DNA of 64,000 nucleotides from Desmodus rotundus (taxonomy: Eukaryota > Chordata > Mammalia > Chiroptera > Phyllostomidae). The notes under the pieces were generated by a model, which did not search any database, was not told where the DNA came from, and saw only the letters and a program-made list of their open reading frames with translations. Numbering within the stretch: the first letter of the stretch is position 1; every line of letters begins with the position of its first letter. The translations under genes and the position numbers were made by a program. The stretch spans positions 74,546,097 through 74,610,096 of the forward strand of contig NC_071392.1 of assembly GCF_022682495.2 (NCBI RefSeq). The letters run 5' to 3'. Shown here in pieces: positions 12,701 to 25,806 of the stretch.

Positions 12701-13789
12701 GAAGAAAGAAATCGTGGTTTGGGGCAAGCTTCTTATCCAGCACCTCGTGCCTCGTGTGGTCCTTCAGTTGTGTGATACGCACTCTGGAGCAGCTGTCCAC
12801 TCCCCTGAAGACAGGCACAGCCTGGTGAGACAGGCTGATGTCTCCAATCTGGCCGCCAAAAAATCAGGAAGCTAGTTTGTCAGGTACCTTATTTTCTCCC
12901 TTGCTGTCCTCCCTTCTCTCCCACTTTCCCACTAAAGCTTTGCATCCAGTGTCGCCATTCAAATCCTGATGCTTGGGTGCCCTGCTGTTGGCACAGTGTG
13001 ACAGGAGCTGAAAAGCCTCAATTAAGTGCAAGCCGTGTTTTCACTGCCCCACTGACCGCAGTGATGACTGAAACAGTCCGCGCAAAGTAAAGGATGCAGA
13101 CAGCCTTTTCTTTCCTTCTGGTCTCCCAAACAGGGAAAATAATCACTTCAGTGGAACACTCTTTTCCTGAATTTTGCAAAGTGCATTCTCGGCTGTGTTT
13201 GGGATTTTGCTGTACATTTTTTATCCCTGAGAGCCCAGTGATGAGAGAAGGAAATGAATAGACTGCTTGTCACAACACCACCAGGGTCTCCACGATGCCT
13301 GGGGCCGCTGCTGAGAGACAGACAATGAGAGTGGGCTGGAATGCAGGGCTTGGAGGCCCTGGCCTCCCATGGGTGGGCTCTGCCTCCCCCACACGGTCCC
13401 TTGAGGGCTTTCCTTTCCCGCAACCCAGGGATTCCTGCTGCACTAATGGAGCTGTCTCTCTTCCTGCAGCATCCTGCCTGGAGTAAAAGTCTAACTCTTC
13501 TTGGTCCCAGGGAGGGAGGACCAGCGTACAGTGTCTCCCCGTCCCCCACCAATTAATCCAACAAACACAGCAAATCTTTCTGCCTAAGTCTCCAAAAGTG
13601 GCTCTCAAAGCCATGAGAAAGGATGTACCCCACCACCCCATCAGACCTTTTTAATTGAATCAGCTAGAAAGGTATTTCCAGTTTAAAGATTCCTTCCTAT
13701 TATGTAGACTGAAAGTGGGAAAACAGAATGGTAGCAGATCAAAACCCATGTCTTGTGAGGACCTGGGTGTTTAGCCTGAAGAAAATATG

Positions 13790-14740
13790 ACATGAGGATG
13801 AGAGGAAGTGGCTGTTGTACTGTCTCCAAGTATTTGAAGGGCTGTCAGGTAGATAATGGATGTTTTACATGGTCCCAAGGAACTGGACCAGATCTTGGAA
13901 GGCCTGGATGTCAGATTGTGGAGTTCTGATTTTGATGGTAAACTATGGGAAGCCACTGAAGGGTTTTAGGCAGAATATTTTGCTTTAGGATAATTAATTT
14001 GGTGGCTGTGTGTGGGAAGAATCAGTATACAGGGACATGGGGGGCAGGCAGGTAGGTCAGAAGATTCTTGGCTAAAAGTGACAGGAGCCTGCTGCACAAG
14101 CTGAGTTATATTGAAAATCAAGAGGAGTCCACGGACTATACAGACAACTATGGGGGTGAAACTAATGGAATTGATAAGATGTAGCAGTCGTTGGATTGTG
14201 TGGATAAAATAGGGACAAATCAAAGATAGGTGAGCTTTTCCGATTGGGAGGATATGTAGAAAATGCTGAAACCAGAATGGGGGGAGGGGAAAGAGGAGGT
14301 GATTTAGGAAGATGAGTTTGGTTTTGGACATGTTGAGTGGAGCTGTTGGCAGGACATGCAGGGGGAGATGTCTGTCAGACATTTGAGACTTGGGTCTAGA
14401 GCTTAGAGGACAGTTAAAGATTACATATCTGTGGGCCCTGCCTGATCACAGTGATGGCAGATATGAGCACGGGTGGGCCATTCAAGAGACAGCGTAGAGT
14501 CCAAAGGAAATGGCCCAGAAAACTGAGGGCAACAACAGGAGACAAGAGCAGCAGCCCAGAGAGATAGGACAGCACTGAGGAGGCGCAGAAGGAGGAGAGA
14601 ATTTCACTAAGGTTTGGTACCCAGTATTGAATGCCAGAGAGACCCAGTAGGGCTCCCACGGAGAAGGGATTATCAGAGTTGGCAGTGAGGAGGTTACTTT
14701 TCCAAGTAGAGTTTTATAGAAAGGTAAAGTCTGAGTATAC
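13790..14740. repeat. Ancient interspersed repeat, family uncertain
   Basis: Phrases such as gggaagccactgaagggttt and gtttggttttggacatgttg resemble a common, very old mammalian dispersed repeat (probably LINE- or LTR-derived). I recognise the pattern but cannot name the family. The open frames inside are not recognisable proteins. Confidence 0.6.
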
Positions 14741-15107
14741 AGTCACAGGAACAAAGGTCTGTTGTGCTCACGGGGTGCACGTTTTGAATGGGGAGATCTG
14801 AGTCCGGGAGTACCAGGGGAAAGAGCACAAGTACGTGAGGGGGGCGCTCCTAAAGCAGAGAGCAGGAGAGGCAGGCTGAGGACGCACGCCTGTGGGAAGG
14901 TCAGCTTCCTCAGTTTCTCTTCAGCCACGCGTCCTTCCCTTTTACCTTCTAGATCGCAGTGTCATAAGCTTTTTTTAGTATTGTTTTTATTATTATTTAT
15001 GATATTCTTATGCTGTCATCTGTACTGATGTTCTAGTTTTGGGAAGTTGAACTCTGTGCCTTGCCTGGATTTTTTTTTTTTTAATCAGCCTACAGTATGC
15101 TACAGAG

Positions 15108-15390
15108 CAAGAGTCAGCAAACTTCTTTTCTAAAGGATCAGATAGTAAACATTTTAGGTTTTGTGGGCCATATAGTCTCTGTCACAAATAGATAACAGAA
15201 TGTGGCTGTATTCCAACCATAAAACTTTATTTGTGGAAACTGAAATTTGACTGTCATACAACATTCACATGTCATAAAAGTCTTTGGATTTTTTAACCTT
15301 TCTGAAATGTAAAATCCATTCTTCGCTCATGGGTTGTACAGAAACGGGCTGTGAGCTGGACCCAGCCTGCAGAAGTTGTCTGTTTACCCT
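15108..15390 (+). repeat. hAT-Charlie-type DNA transposon remnant
   Basis: It begins gagtcagcaaacttcttttc, continues with ttttgtgggccatatagtct and ccataaaactttatttgtgg, and ends in a diverged terminal repeat. This fits an old mammalian hAT-Charlie family also seen at 30700-30897 in the opposite orientation. The exact family name is not certain. Confidence 0.75.
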
Positions 15391-15583
15391 TTACGTTATG
15401 GTAACACCAGCAACAAGAAAAATGCTGTGATTCATGCACAGCCCAGAGTTCAGGTAACTCATCAGGATAGGATGTATTTATATGTCCAAGATCAGCCTGC
15501 GCTCTTGAAGGACCTTAGCTTTTCAGAATTCCTTTTATTATGTCCCCCCACCCCAGCCTTGTATGTATGTATGTACCGTTATT

Positions 15584-15770
15584 TTTTGGACTATAAGATG
15601 TGCCAGACCATAAGACACACCTAGGTTTTAGAGGAGGAAAACAGGGGCGGGGGGACCCTCTCCACCCCCCACCCTCCGCAGTGAGCCAGGTAAGCTACAT
15701 TCAGACTATAAGATGCACCCCCCCTTTCCCTCCCAATTGGGGGGGTGCATCTTATAGTCCGAAAAATACG
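15584..15770. mobile_element. Foldback MITE, about 187 bp
   Basis: The left end ccgttattttttggactata and the right end tatagtccgaaaaatacgg are inverted copies. The dinucleotide TA flanks both sides. Near the right end a second inverted pair (ctataagatgcacc... and ...tgcatcttatag) encloses a C-rich/G-rich stretch, so the right half can fold on itself. No coding capacity; family not assigned. Confidence 0.75.
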
Positions 15771-16192
15771 GTATGCATGTACATATTTCTTTATTAGTAA
15801 AGTTAGTGAGGTAAAGGGCTCTTAAAGAGTTCCTTAGATCTCGGGGTTGTATTTATTCCCCTTGGTTTTTGGGGTTTTCGTATTCCTGATCTAACTGGTT
15901 TCTTCCCCAGTTTGACTAGCTGAGTATACTCATCTCTAGACATTTAAATTTCACTTACCTCAGGAGAAGAAGCTCAGACCAATTTTCTGTGAGTGGAAGC
16001 TGTAGAAGGCCATTAGTCTGGAAGTACACTCCACTCATCTCAGAACCATTTTGTTCAGATAACAACACAGCTTGGTTTAGAAAAGGTTACTCTAAATTTA
16101 TGCAAGTAAGTCACTTTTACATTTGGCTGCCAGGTGTGTGCCAGAATACCTTCTGGAAGCTTGTACTTGCAAGATCCAAGTGGATATTTTCT

Positions 16193-16437
16193 CTCTCTCT
16201 CCCTCTCTCTCTCTCTCCTTCCCTCTCTCTCTCTCTGTCTCTCCCTCCCTCCCTCCCTCCTTCTTTAATTTTATTTATTGATTTTTTTTTTTAGAGAGAG
16301 TGAGAAACATTGATTTACTATTCCACTTATCCATGCATTCATGGGTTGCTTCTTCTGTGTGCCCTGACCAGGAATCAAGCCCGAGACCTTGGCATATCGG
16401 GACGACGCTCTAACCAACTGAGCTACCGGCCAGGGCT
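16193..16437 (-). mobile_element. Ves SINE with a CT/CCCT microsatellite tail
   Basis: It is flanked by a 16-bp duplication with one mismatch: caagtggatattttct (16177-16192) and caagtgggtattttct (16438-16453). Inside, a CT and CCCT microsatellite (to about 16262) is followed by the T-rich tail, gagaaacattgatttac, the reverse B box, and a head ending accggccagggc. Confidence 0.94.
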
Positions 16438-17539
16438 CAAGTGGGTATTTTCTACGGCTTCCCCACCACCCTGTAATTATTCTCTACCAGCCTGGTCAGT
16501 AGATTCAAATTTTTCTCTTTAACTTGGAATTAAAAGGCCATAATTGGAATTCTTAAGTGCCAAAAATGTAAGAGGGAAAAAATAAATCTAAGTTTTATTT
16601 GATTCAAAGATAAAGTTACATATTTAAAATAAGTCAGAAAAAGCAAAAGTTGAGGTTCTCATAGAAACCAACTCCCCCTCGGTGCTCAGACTTCGGGTTT
16701 GTGCTTGTTAGGTGCTGTCTCCATAGTGCCAGGGTGTTACATAAAAGCTTGAGCCATGTAGCTTCCTTGTCATTGGAAAGACCATTGTTGCCTTAGCTTT
16801 TGACCTCAAATACCTTGTTTTCTATGTAATAAAGATACGAGGTTGTTGTTTTGATATGGATAATGAAGAGAAAACATTTTTGGAGGCACAGTTCTGTCTC
16901 ATGCCCAGTTGTTTCATTCTGCTCCTGGTGATGGTAATACTGTTGCAGCTGCTGTTTGTAGCACACCCCAAGATGAACATGTGCACTGGGAAGCAGATAG
17001 CCTGCCACCTCCAACCCCCTCCCCAAACCCACTCCAGAGACCGCCTGGCTGGGTTGTTTATGGCCATGCTCTCAAGATGCCAGGGAAGGGAAAGGCCTCG
17101 TTAATCAGTGAGAGTTTTTTCTTCCTTTGAAAATCACTGTTTTCCGATCTAGCTCTGCAATGGGGAGAATTATAAGAGGTTATTCTGATGCTGGCCCAAT
17201 TGTTATCTGCTGTACCAGCTCAGACGCGTTCCTCTCTTTTGGGAATGATTCTTTGGTATTTAAAGCCAATGATAAATCAAGTTGGCGACGCCAGTTCTGC
17301 ACACCGCCCGGCTAGACTAAGAGCCAGAAAAACAGAATAAGGCCTCTAAGCCATCTCTTCCTTGTCTCCTTGGATAATGGTCGGTGATTTAGCATTTAAC
17401 ACTCCCTCACTTTGGTCCAGAAATAAGAGTTACTAGAATTTCTGAAGAACTCACCAAGTGTTAACTAGTATGCGTTCTGAACTCAGAATAGAGCATTGTT
17501 AGAATGAGTTTGCCGTATCTATCTGTGCGAGACTTTCTC

Positions 17540-17640
17540 CTTTCTGTCATTCTTTTAGCAAATAATTATTGAGTATCTATTATGTGCCAGATACTTGGGA
17601 TACAGGGAGAAATGGCATATATCTCTTATCTCAAATTACT
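17540..17640 (-). repeat. L2 3' end fragment
   Basis: The segment reads taattattgagtatctatta, tgtgccagatacttgggata, the reverse complement of the L2 3' terminus. Confidence 0.6.
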
Positions 17641-20119
17641 GCAGAACTGGTGTCTACCATTAATAAGCTAACAACAACTAGAGAAGACGCCTGAGACGTC
17701 ACCTCACTCCTATAGGTCATGCCATTGATGACTCATACCAGAAAATGTTAAGGCACCTCTAAAGCCAAGGACTGCACCTCCTTTCTGCAAATGCCTCCCC
17801 TTTGCCCCTTTCCTTTCTTCACAGGGAGCTGCATTGTATTTTGAAGACTGTGTCTTATCTCTCCTATTCCCAATTAACTTCAGTTTCTGGTCTGTCAGCG
17901 AATGTATCAAACATTACCAAATCAGAACATCCTAATAAAAGCCTACCTGCACAACTGGAACTCTGAACTAAAAACAGCTTCAGTCTCACCTCTTGACCGG
18001 CTCTGACTTCCCCGACTACAATTACCTGAGGAGTTTGATCCCTTTAATTAGGATCCATTCATTCTTTTATTCCTTTATTCTGATCACTGAAAGAACTTTA
18101 GCAGCAACGTGTACCAAAATTGGCCACAAGAAATTGTCCCCTGAGGTAATAAAGTAGCAGTTTTCATGAACAAGGGAAGAGAATACAGAATTTGAGACAT
18201 CGCAAAATTCTTGTTTCAATTCTGACCCTTTCAATACAAATTGAGACCTAATACCATGTAGAACTAGCTCTTAGGAACCAACTGGTTTACCATTTTCCTT
18301 GCTCTTTTGGGACATTTTGGGAACATGAAAATGGAGGACCAGCTGCTCCAAGGTTGGGATGGTTGCAGTTCTCAATTGTTGACTGATTTCATTCACAGAG
18401 TTTGCAACTTGAGACTTCCAAATTATTTCTGCTTTAAATCTTAGAAGACAGAACTAAGAGCAAGTTTTTGATGTGTGAGGTGTGTTCCATTTCTGGGAAC
18501 CCACAATGTGGACTGATCTGGCTTTGCATGTGTATTTAGGTGATGATTGCATTCTTAAAATTTGGCAGATGGCCTGTCTCCCTCTGCATTTTGTACTAAC
18601 GGTTTGAGTTGTGGATTTTGTGATTGATGCTTAAATAAGGAATAGCTTATCTAAATATTGTTAATACCCAAGAATTTTAAAAATTGACCTGGATATAGTT
18701 AAATGTGTTCTTCTTTTCTTGGGCTGCATACAGCATTACTCTACGTGTAGTGGAGGTTTTCTTTTTTAAAAAAATGTTTGGTTTTTTTGATAGGGGAAAG
18801 CACGGCAAAAGAAGGTATAGAAATGGAACTAATGGAATCGGGGGGTAAAAGTCCCTGCTGAGAGTCTGGATTATAAATTGTCTAGCTGTGCCAGCGGGCC
18901 AAAGGTGTCAGTGCAGTCAGTGTGGCCAGAAGCCTAGTTTGGTGTTCGTCTGCACTTGCTGTATGTGTAGAAAGGAGGGAGAGGTGCCCACATTTCCCCG
19001 TGGGGCTTATAGCATTTTATAGAATTCCTACCTATAGGGTCTTAGAGACCAGGATGAAGGTGCCCCACTAGACGTGATAGTCTAGTCTCCTGCTCCTTTG
19101 CCAGCTGCCTGTCCCCTGGCTCTCTGCTCAGCTTCTCTTTCTCTGCTAGCCTGGCACGTGCCACATGCTAGTTAATAAAGCCTGTGTTTATTTTGAAAGT
19201 CCCACCAGAACTGCCATTTTGTCTCCTCTGTGGTCTGATTAGCAAACACTGTGTTGGAGTTTCAGGAAGCAGTGCTTAAAGCAGAGGCATTTAGATTTAA
19301 CTAGCATTGAAGAAGTCTTTCCCTAAATGTAGAAAATGAAGTCACAGCTCCCTGGTCTGGGCTGCTTTCTCATAAGCAAAGGGCAGGCTTAATAGCCACC
19401 TTTCACCTTTGGAATCAAATAACAGCATTTTCATTTTCATTGAGAAACTTATTTATAACCCAGTAGTCATCCTCATGCTTTTTCCACTATTTGTCCAGAT
19501 TTCCTTTCCCCTAATGATTATGTTCCCTGTTCTCAAGCTGAGCAGTTTCCCTCCTTTTTGTGTTTAACAGCTTTCAAATATTTGCCGGCTGCCATCACGT
19601 CACCCTTAGGCACCGCTTAGCTAAGCACCTTTTTTTACCTTTCCGTTAAAGGCGGGCCTCCCCACCCCAGAGTCATTTTCTACTACTGCTCCTCGTGCGT
19701 GCTCCAGTTTTCTGCGCTGTCACGTGGCCACATAGCTTCCTAGAGCCAAACAGAGGGTCCGAGTGGGGATCGTTTTCCCCCTTTGTTACCCTGAGAACTA
19801 AACATCTTGGCAGGGCTCCAGTCTCAGGTCTCGCTGACATTGATGTCAGTGTTGACCATTTCCTCTGTATTTAACCTGCATTTTCCAAATGTGCTTGTTT
19901 GAAGGCCATGGGTAACTGGATGTCACTGTTTGGGGGTTGGTTTGTTTGGTTTTTTTTCTTTTTTCCTTCCGCAAAGTACTGTGTAACTGTGAGAAAGTGT
20001 AGTTAGGGGTCCTGTTGGCCCCTGTACTGGTATTTGCGTTAGGTCGACAAACCCTGACAGTTTATTAGCCATTTCCTTCTCTGTGTATTTACTTCTTTTC
20101 TGAAGTATTTCTCACTGAT
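17641..20119. other. Intron stretch with no recognised feature
   Basis: About 2.5 kb of SND1 intron in which I see no gene, no clear repeat and no long open frame. AT-rich parts around 18550-18680 may be old unique sequence. Confidence 0.5.
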
Positions 20120-20230
20120 ACTCATTCATTCAGCATTTGTTGAAGCTCTGCAGTACCACCATGTGCTAGGCAGTGTGTTGGATGCTAGAAAGAATAAAAA
20201 CTTTATATGATACAGTACCCATCCTAAAGA
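20120..20230 (-). repeat. L2 3' end fragment
   Basis: The motifs attcattcagcatttgttga and ccatgtgctaggcagtgtgt are the reverse complement of the L2 3' terminus, moderately diverged. Confidence 0.65.
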
Positions 20231-20974
20231 GCAACCTGGTTTTAGTTTTATTTGGATTATTTTATTCTCACGTAGACTTGCTCATGGTAGCAGTGAGGGG
20301 AAAGAGCAGATTTATGGGAACATCCATGAAACACTAACAGGATACAAAGTTATGTCAGATCTCCCAGATCCTGGAAGTGACTGTGGGCCTAAGATCGTTC
20401 CAGGGACTTCTGTAGATACCCAGTGTTGGTTCTCCGATGTTGGTGCAAGGGAGTCCCCTCCCTCTGGCTCCAGATGGGCTTATTTTATACACCCAGCCCA
20501 GTTCAAATTCCAGGAAAAGCTCTTCTCTCACCTGGTACCTTCCATTTCTATGTGGACAGAGCTTTGTCCCTCTGCCAGCCTGACTGCCGGCTCTTCTTCA
20601 GTCAGGTGCAGCAGCAGCTCTCCCTCCTTCCCTGTCCTTCTCACCTTCCGCTCTGAACTCCATCTCCAGCTTGTGGTGAGGGGAGAGGACAGAGGCCAGG
20701 GTCACATGCGAGAAAGCAACGATGTCTGAAGCTGACCCTAACAAGGGACATTGGCACGGTGAGCCCCATAATGACTTGTCTGCTACATTCTGCCAACAGT
20801 CTCCTAGACACACGTGCATGTGCCTAACATAATCCAATTATCAGGTGCTACTTTTCAACATTCTGCCACATACAGGCCGAATGGTGAATTCAGTCACCAA
20901 TAACATACGATGTTAGAGGAAAGGAATGTTTTCATGATGGTAATTCATTGGCACAAAGTCTTTCTTTTTCATCA

Positions 20975-21055
20975 TTGAGTTTTCAACTTCCAACACAGTG
21001 CCTAGCCAGAGTAGGCACTGATATGTATTTGCGAAATGGAGTAAGGGATGGTCTG
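20975..21055 (+). repeat. L2 3' end fragment
   Basis: The motif acacagtgcctagccagagt, followed by aggcactgatatgtatttgc, is the L2 terminal pattern in forward orientation. Confidence 0.6.
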
Positions 21056-21689
21056 TGAAGTGAACGGTGGCATTTTTAGGTATCCTGAGTCAGCAGAAGG
21101 CAAAGATGACATCAGTGTGCCTTTTATGCCCTTCCCTCGGTAATGTCCAGCATGGTAGTGAGCACACAGTGGACATGCAGTAAGCACTGTTGACAGATCC
21201 TTCCAGTTGCTTATTGTTTCCACTAGAGTTTTGTTTTCTCCACCTAATGGCTGGTCTCTTGTTTGCTGGACTAAGCACCATTAGGAAGCTGTCACTTTTC
21301 GCTAAGGCAGATTTGCCACACTTCCCTTTAGCTCCCAATAAAGAAAAAGGCAAATGCACTTTGAGCCCAGAGGCTTAATTATCATAAAACTCAACATACA
21401 ATGTAAAAATAGAGCAATACATGACTCTTATATAGCCTTCAATAGAATCTCTCATATGGCCATTATTGTATCATTAACAAGAATTTGTACTTTTCCAAAG
21501 CTGACTGATCAAAGTGTTTGTGTTAATTGACCTAGTTAGTCAATGTCTCTAAATACATAATTTCTTTTTAATAGAATGCTTTGTAGCCCAGCATTTTCAA
21601 TTTGAAAGGAGGTACCTTTACTCTACAAGTCAAGACTTTGGTGAGGAATCTTAAAAGGCCATAACCAAAATTGTAGGATTTTATGGCCA

Positions 21690-21800
21690 GGGAGACTTGG
21701 GAACTCCTTCATTTTATAGACAGGGACCATGAGGCCCAGAGAGGTTTTATGCTTTGTCAGGGGCAGAACAAAAGCTGTGAGCACAATGTGCTGAAAGCTA
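21690..21800 (-). repeat. MIR fragment
   Basis: The reverse MIR core cattttatagacagggacca, followed by tgaggcccagagaggtttta, is visible. Confidence 0.65.
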
Positions 21801-22547
21801 GTGTTGAATTCTCTCTTCCTAAACTGTACAAAATGAGGCAAATCCTTTTTGTTGTGTTGTTTAGTTTTGTTTTAAATGGTCTTGTTCAACCATCATATCC
21901 AGAAAGCGTAGAAATGGTGTGGGAAAATGATGAGTTTTTACTTACAGGCAGATAGTCCTGTAGGGCCTTAAAGCAGTCGGGGGGGGGCTACAGGGAAGCA
22001 GAGGGTGAGCGGGTGTGAGCAGGTGTCTTGTCTCGCTCTTCTGTACCTGCCGTTAGTGGAAGTCAGCTAAGAAGGCCCCACAGGCACGGAATTGCTCTTC
22101 ATTTTGTCACATCCCATAATAGAGAGGAAAAATGTTCAAGAATGTTTGCGAGTTTTTTTAAGTATAGGCTCTTATTATTATCATTGGACTGTTTTTGTTT
22201 TTTGAATGGCTGGGAAGTTTCAGGGAAAGTTGGATGGGTGACCTGCACCTGTAATATTTGCAGCACAGCGGAGTTAATACGTCCTTATCAGCAGGCAGCA
22301 CTGCACCGGTGCATTATCTGAAAAGACTGAAAAGACAGCTAGTATCGGAAATAGTCTCTACCCAGAGTCACAGGCACTTCCTCACCTGGCGGGGGAGCTT
22401 CTGCAACTCCTGTGATATCTCACTTTGTATTTACCGCTTGGGATCTCCATTGCTGCGTGTCGGCCTGCCCACAGTAACTGCAGCCTCGGGTTCTCCTTCT
22501 GAGAACCCATCTTTCTTTCTCCTGATCTGTTTTGTTTTGGTAAAAAA

Positions 22548-22579
22548 GTAATGCACCTACTTTTTTTAAGGTGCATTAC
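22548..22579. repeat. Perfect 11-bp hairpin
   Basis: Arms gtaatgcacct (22548-22558) and aggtgcattac (22569-22579) are exact inverted copies around a 10-nt T-rich loop. No repeat family recognised. Confidence 0.85.
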
Positions 22580-22959
22580 GTTGGTAACAAAGCTGCATAC
22601 CAGAGACGCCTGCCCAGTACTGCAGTCGTTTGAGCCAAGGTCAGCGTGGGTGGGGTTTACTTCCTGACCAGGCTCTTGGGAAAGGAGGGCACAGTAGAAC
22701 TCTCCTTGCTGACAGCCCGTGTCCTCACCTGGTTTTCAGCAGTGACACCTGTCTTTTCAGCTTTAGAATGTTAACACGTGTTTGGTTTCTTATTAGCGGA
22801 CAACATATTTCCTTCCTTGTCCTTTGATCCCTTGGGACACAAGAGCAAGTCCAGAAGCTGATAAACAGTCAGCAAAGCCCAAAGCCTTTGAACCCTCCAA
22901 GAAGGCCATCAGGCCTGCCTGTCTTTGCCAGCCTTTTTTCTTCACACCTTAGTCTGTAC

Positions 22960-23191
22960 CAGTGTTTTTCAGCCTGTGGGTCTTGCCCCACTGAAGGACC
23001 TAAATTTATTCATGGTCATAACCATCTTTTTTTTTTTTTTGTCTTTAATGAAGTAGAACAGAAGAGAGACAGAACACAGCACACGTAGCCAAGATTAACC
23101 ATTATTTTGTGGAAACTTTGTTACATTGTATGAAGTGTATAGATATGTATGTACATGTGTATGTGGGCCATAAAGATTGAAAAATATTCAT
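22960..23191. repeat. Possible hAT-like MITE remnant
   Basis: It begins cagtgtttttcagcctgtgg and ends near gattgaaaaatatt, a weak inverted pair of the hAT type. The flanks show no convincing 8-bp duplication, so the assignment is tentative. Confidence 0.4.
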
Positions 23192-23589
23192 GTGCAGAAT
23201 TAGCATGGCACACTGATTTCTAACATTCAGACATTCAATAGCATCAAACCCTTCCTGCTAGCCTGGCTCTGACTTCGACTCCTAGTCCGATCATGGAGTC
23301 TGCCTCCCCGTTTTGGTATTCTGCCTAGGGTCTCCCCTTGTATGTAGGAGTTCCGCTGCCTCAGTGCTCTAGTCTGACAGTGCCTGGGACTCTGCCAGCA
23401 TGACCACCCCCGTGCCAAGCACCCCTTCGCTGTGTGTCTGAACACCAGCTGTTCCTGGACTCCCCTGACTCTGCTCACCTGCCCAGTGAGAAATAGACTG
23501 TGCCAGGCTCCTAGACTCCTACCTACTCTCCATTTCGAGTTATAATACCCCCTGGTTACAGGGTTGTTCAACTCTAAAACTGTGCTTTG

Positions 23590-23705
23590 TCTCAGTGGCT
23601 TTAGCATCTGACAAATATGAGGTTCAGATGGGCCACTTACTAGCTTTATGATCTTGGGCCTTATGTCAGTTCTTAGGTACTCGTGGGTGCTTAGTAATTG
23701 TTCAT
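23590..23705 (+). repeat. MIR fragment
   Basis: The run gccacttactagctttatga followed by tcttgggccttatgtcag is the forward MIR core. It lies inside a 178-codon reverse open frame (23227-23763), which helps explain that frame as chance. Confidence 0.7.
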
Positions 23706-25646
23706 GTTCCCTCTTTGTTCTTCTAGACTTACGCCTAGGTTTAACTCTGGTACCTGCTTCCACTGGCTCTGTTTTTAAGGTGCAACTTCTCTTTGTCCTA
23801 ATAAGGAGTGTCAGCTAAGCCACATCTGGCCCTGATCTCAGATGGGACAGTGAGACAGGTTTTGACTGGGAAGGGGTGACTTCAGAGAAGAAAAGTCAGA
23901 GAGAAGTAAGAGGCAGTCCAGAAGAAAAGGAGGTAAATGATAAAAGCAGATATAATACTCTTGTTCTCAAGCAACTTTCGTATCCACCCCCTCTCCTTTC
24001 TCTCACCTACCTGCCTGACAGGAATTGATAGGCATGGATGTGTTTACTCTTTCCACTTAAAAAGGGCAGAGAAACAGCCTACTTCAACTTCCTCCTTTTG
24101 AACAGCTGGAGCTCAGTCCTTGGGTTGGAAAACGGAGGACCACCTAACAAAGGCCCTCCTTTGCCTTCTAGTCTGCATGGAGTGGTTGGGCTTTGGTCAC
24201 CACAGTCCCACTCTCCTCTGAAAGATATTTTGAGTACATTTCAGCTTGACTTGTTTGACTCCCTGGGTTCACTGAGCTATCTTGCTTTCTGGAATCAATC
24301 ACTTGGTGGCCTCCTAGGATTCAGACAGAGCTGCTGGGCTCTCTTGAGATTTTAGAATACTAGGAAAGTGACAGAGGAAACGGATATGTACACCTACTCA
24401 TCCAGTAAGACTCAGTTATCTTTTGTGCCCTTTTAGAGAAAGTTCCTTCGCTAGTCCCTGCTACCCAGTGAGTTGCCCTAGCCTCATCCCAAGTCTAGGC
24501 TTCTGTTCATAACAGCCCTGCCAACAGCAGGCCAGGTAGCCCCAGCCAAATGGCTGCTAAGGGTAGAAACAAAGTGAATGCCTCTTTTAGCATCATTCTT
24601 GTTTCTGCAGTGATGCTTTATCTACTATGGTTATGTGGCCCAAAAGTTTAATAGAATTGTTTATTTTTCTCTCTGACAATTCTTTTCTTGCTTAGTTTGC
24701 AGATATAAAGTGAAAAGTGTTTGTGGCTGTTGGTATTGTAAAAACCATAGGCTATCTTTCATTCTATTTTACTCCAGCCCCATCTCTGCCTTCAAGGTTA
24801 ACCTCAGGCCCTTTGGCTCTATGAGTTTATTGCTGTCTTACAAAAATAAGTTCACACCCCCCGCCCCCATGCAGCCTAGCACTGAGGTGCTAGGGATGAG
24901 GCGGCCCTGCTGATCTTCTTACCTATGTGACACTTGGGTGGGGCCTTCAGCTGTCCCATCTTGGCTTAGGTGGGAGAATGGCCCTGGCCATCAGCTCAAG
25001 CAGCTCTCCTGCTGGAGTTTCTCTCCTGATGCTCTGCTCCCCATCTAGCGTTTCGTTTGATTTGACATATTCCTTTTGTTGGTCCTTGAGGCTCAGAGAG
25101 AAAGCTCTCTTCCTGAGCTTCTGAAAACCCAGTGTGTAAACTATTCCTCTTCCTCTGAGCTTTATGACCTTGAATCTGTGCTGTGGCCAGAAACATGAAC
25201 AGCCACCTGGCTTCATCCATAAGAGATGTACATTCTGTGCCAGCAGTGGCTCCTTCTCTCCCAAAGGGTCCCCAGCAGGTGTATACGGTAGCCTTGATGC
25301 TCTGCTGCTTTGTCTCCCCATGCCAGATCTCTTGTTCCTTCACCTAAGGCTGTTTGTAAATAAGAAGTAACACCTCAGAATTCTGCCTTATGGCAGCGGG
25401 AGCCACCAGGACTGAATCAGACACATGGACCCAAAATGTGTCCTCCCCCTCATTTGATCATTTTCTTTTCTGTGTCTCTAGCCTAGTTGAACTTTTTATT
25501 GCAATATGATTTGGGGGAAAATATTTATAAGTCTAATTTATACATCAAAAAGTGACCTATTTCATGGCCTGCCACAGATGAGCACTGTTAGCAATAAATA
25601 TATTTGCAAAGTGAATGATAGAATCAAAAAGAGGAAGAAAAGGCAG

Positions 25647-25806
25647 TCTTTTTTTTTAATTTTTATTTATTGATGAGAGAGAGAGAAATATCGATTTGTT
25701 GTTCCACTTACTTAGGCATTCATTGGTTGATTATTACATGTGCCCTGACCAGGGATCAAACCCTTAACCTGGGCGCATCAGGATGACGCTCTAACCAACT
25801 GAGCTA
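25647..25806 (-). mobile_element. Ves SINE, head-truncated
   Basis: The tail (T-run, tttatttattgatgagagag) leads into gagaaatatcgatttgttg and the reverse B box (gggatcaaacccttaacc), then aactgagcta. The usual ccggccagggc head is missing. Confidence 0.88.

Noticed and set aside
16310..16437. tRNA-like A and B boxes
   Set aside because: They belong to tRNA-derived Ves SINEs. No copy has the cloverleaf of a functional tRNA gene.
23227..23763. 178-codon open frame on the - strand, Arg/Ser-rich
   Set aside because: It runs across a forward MIR fragment (23590-23705) and has no recognisable domain. The Arg/Ser richness is a composition effect.
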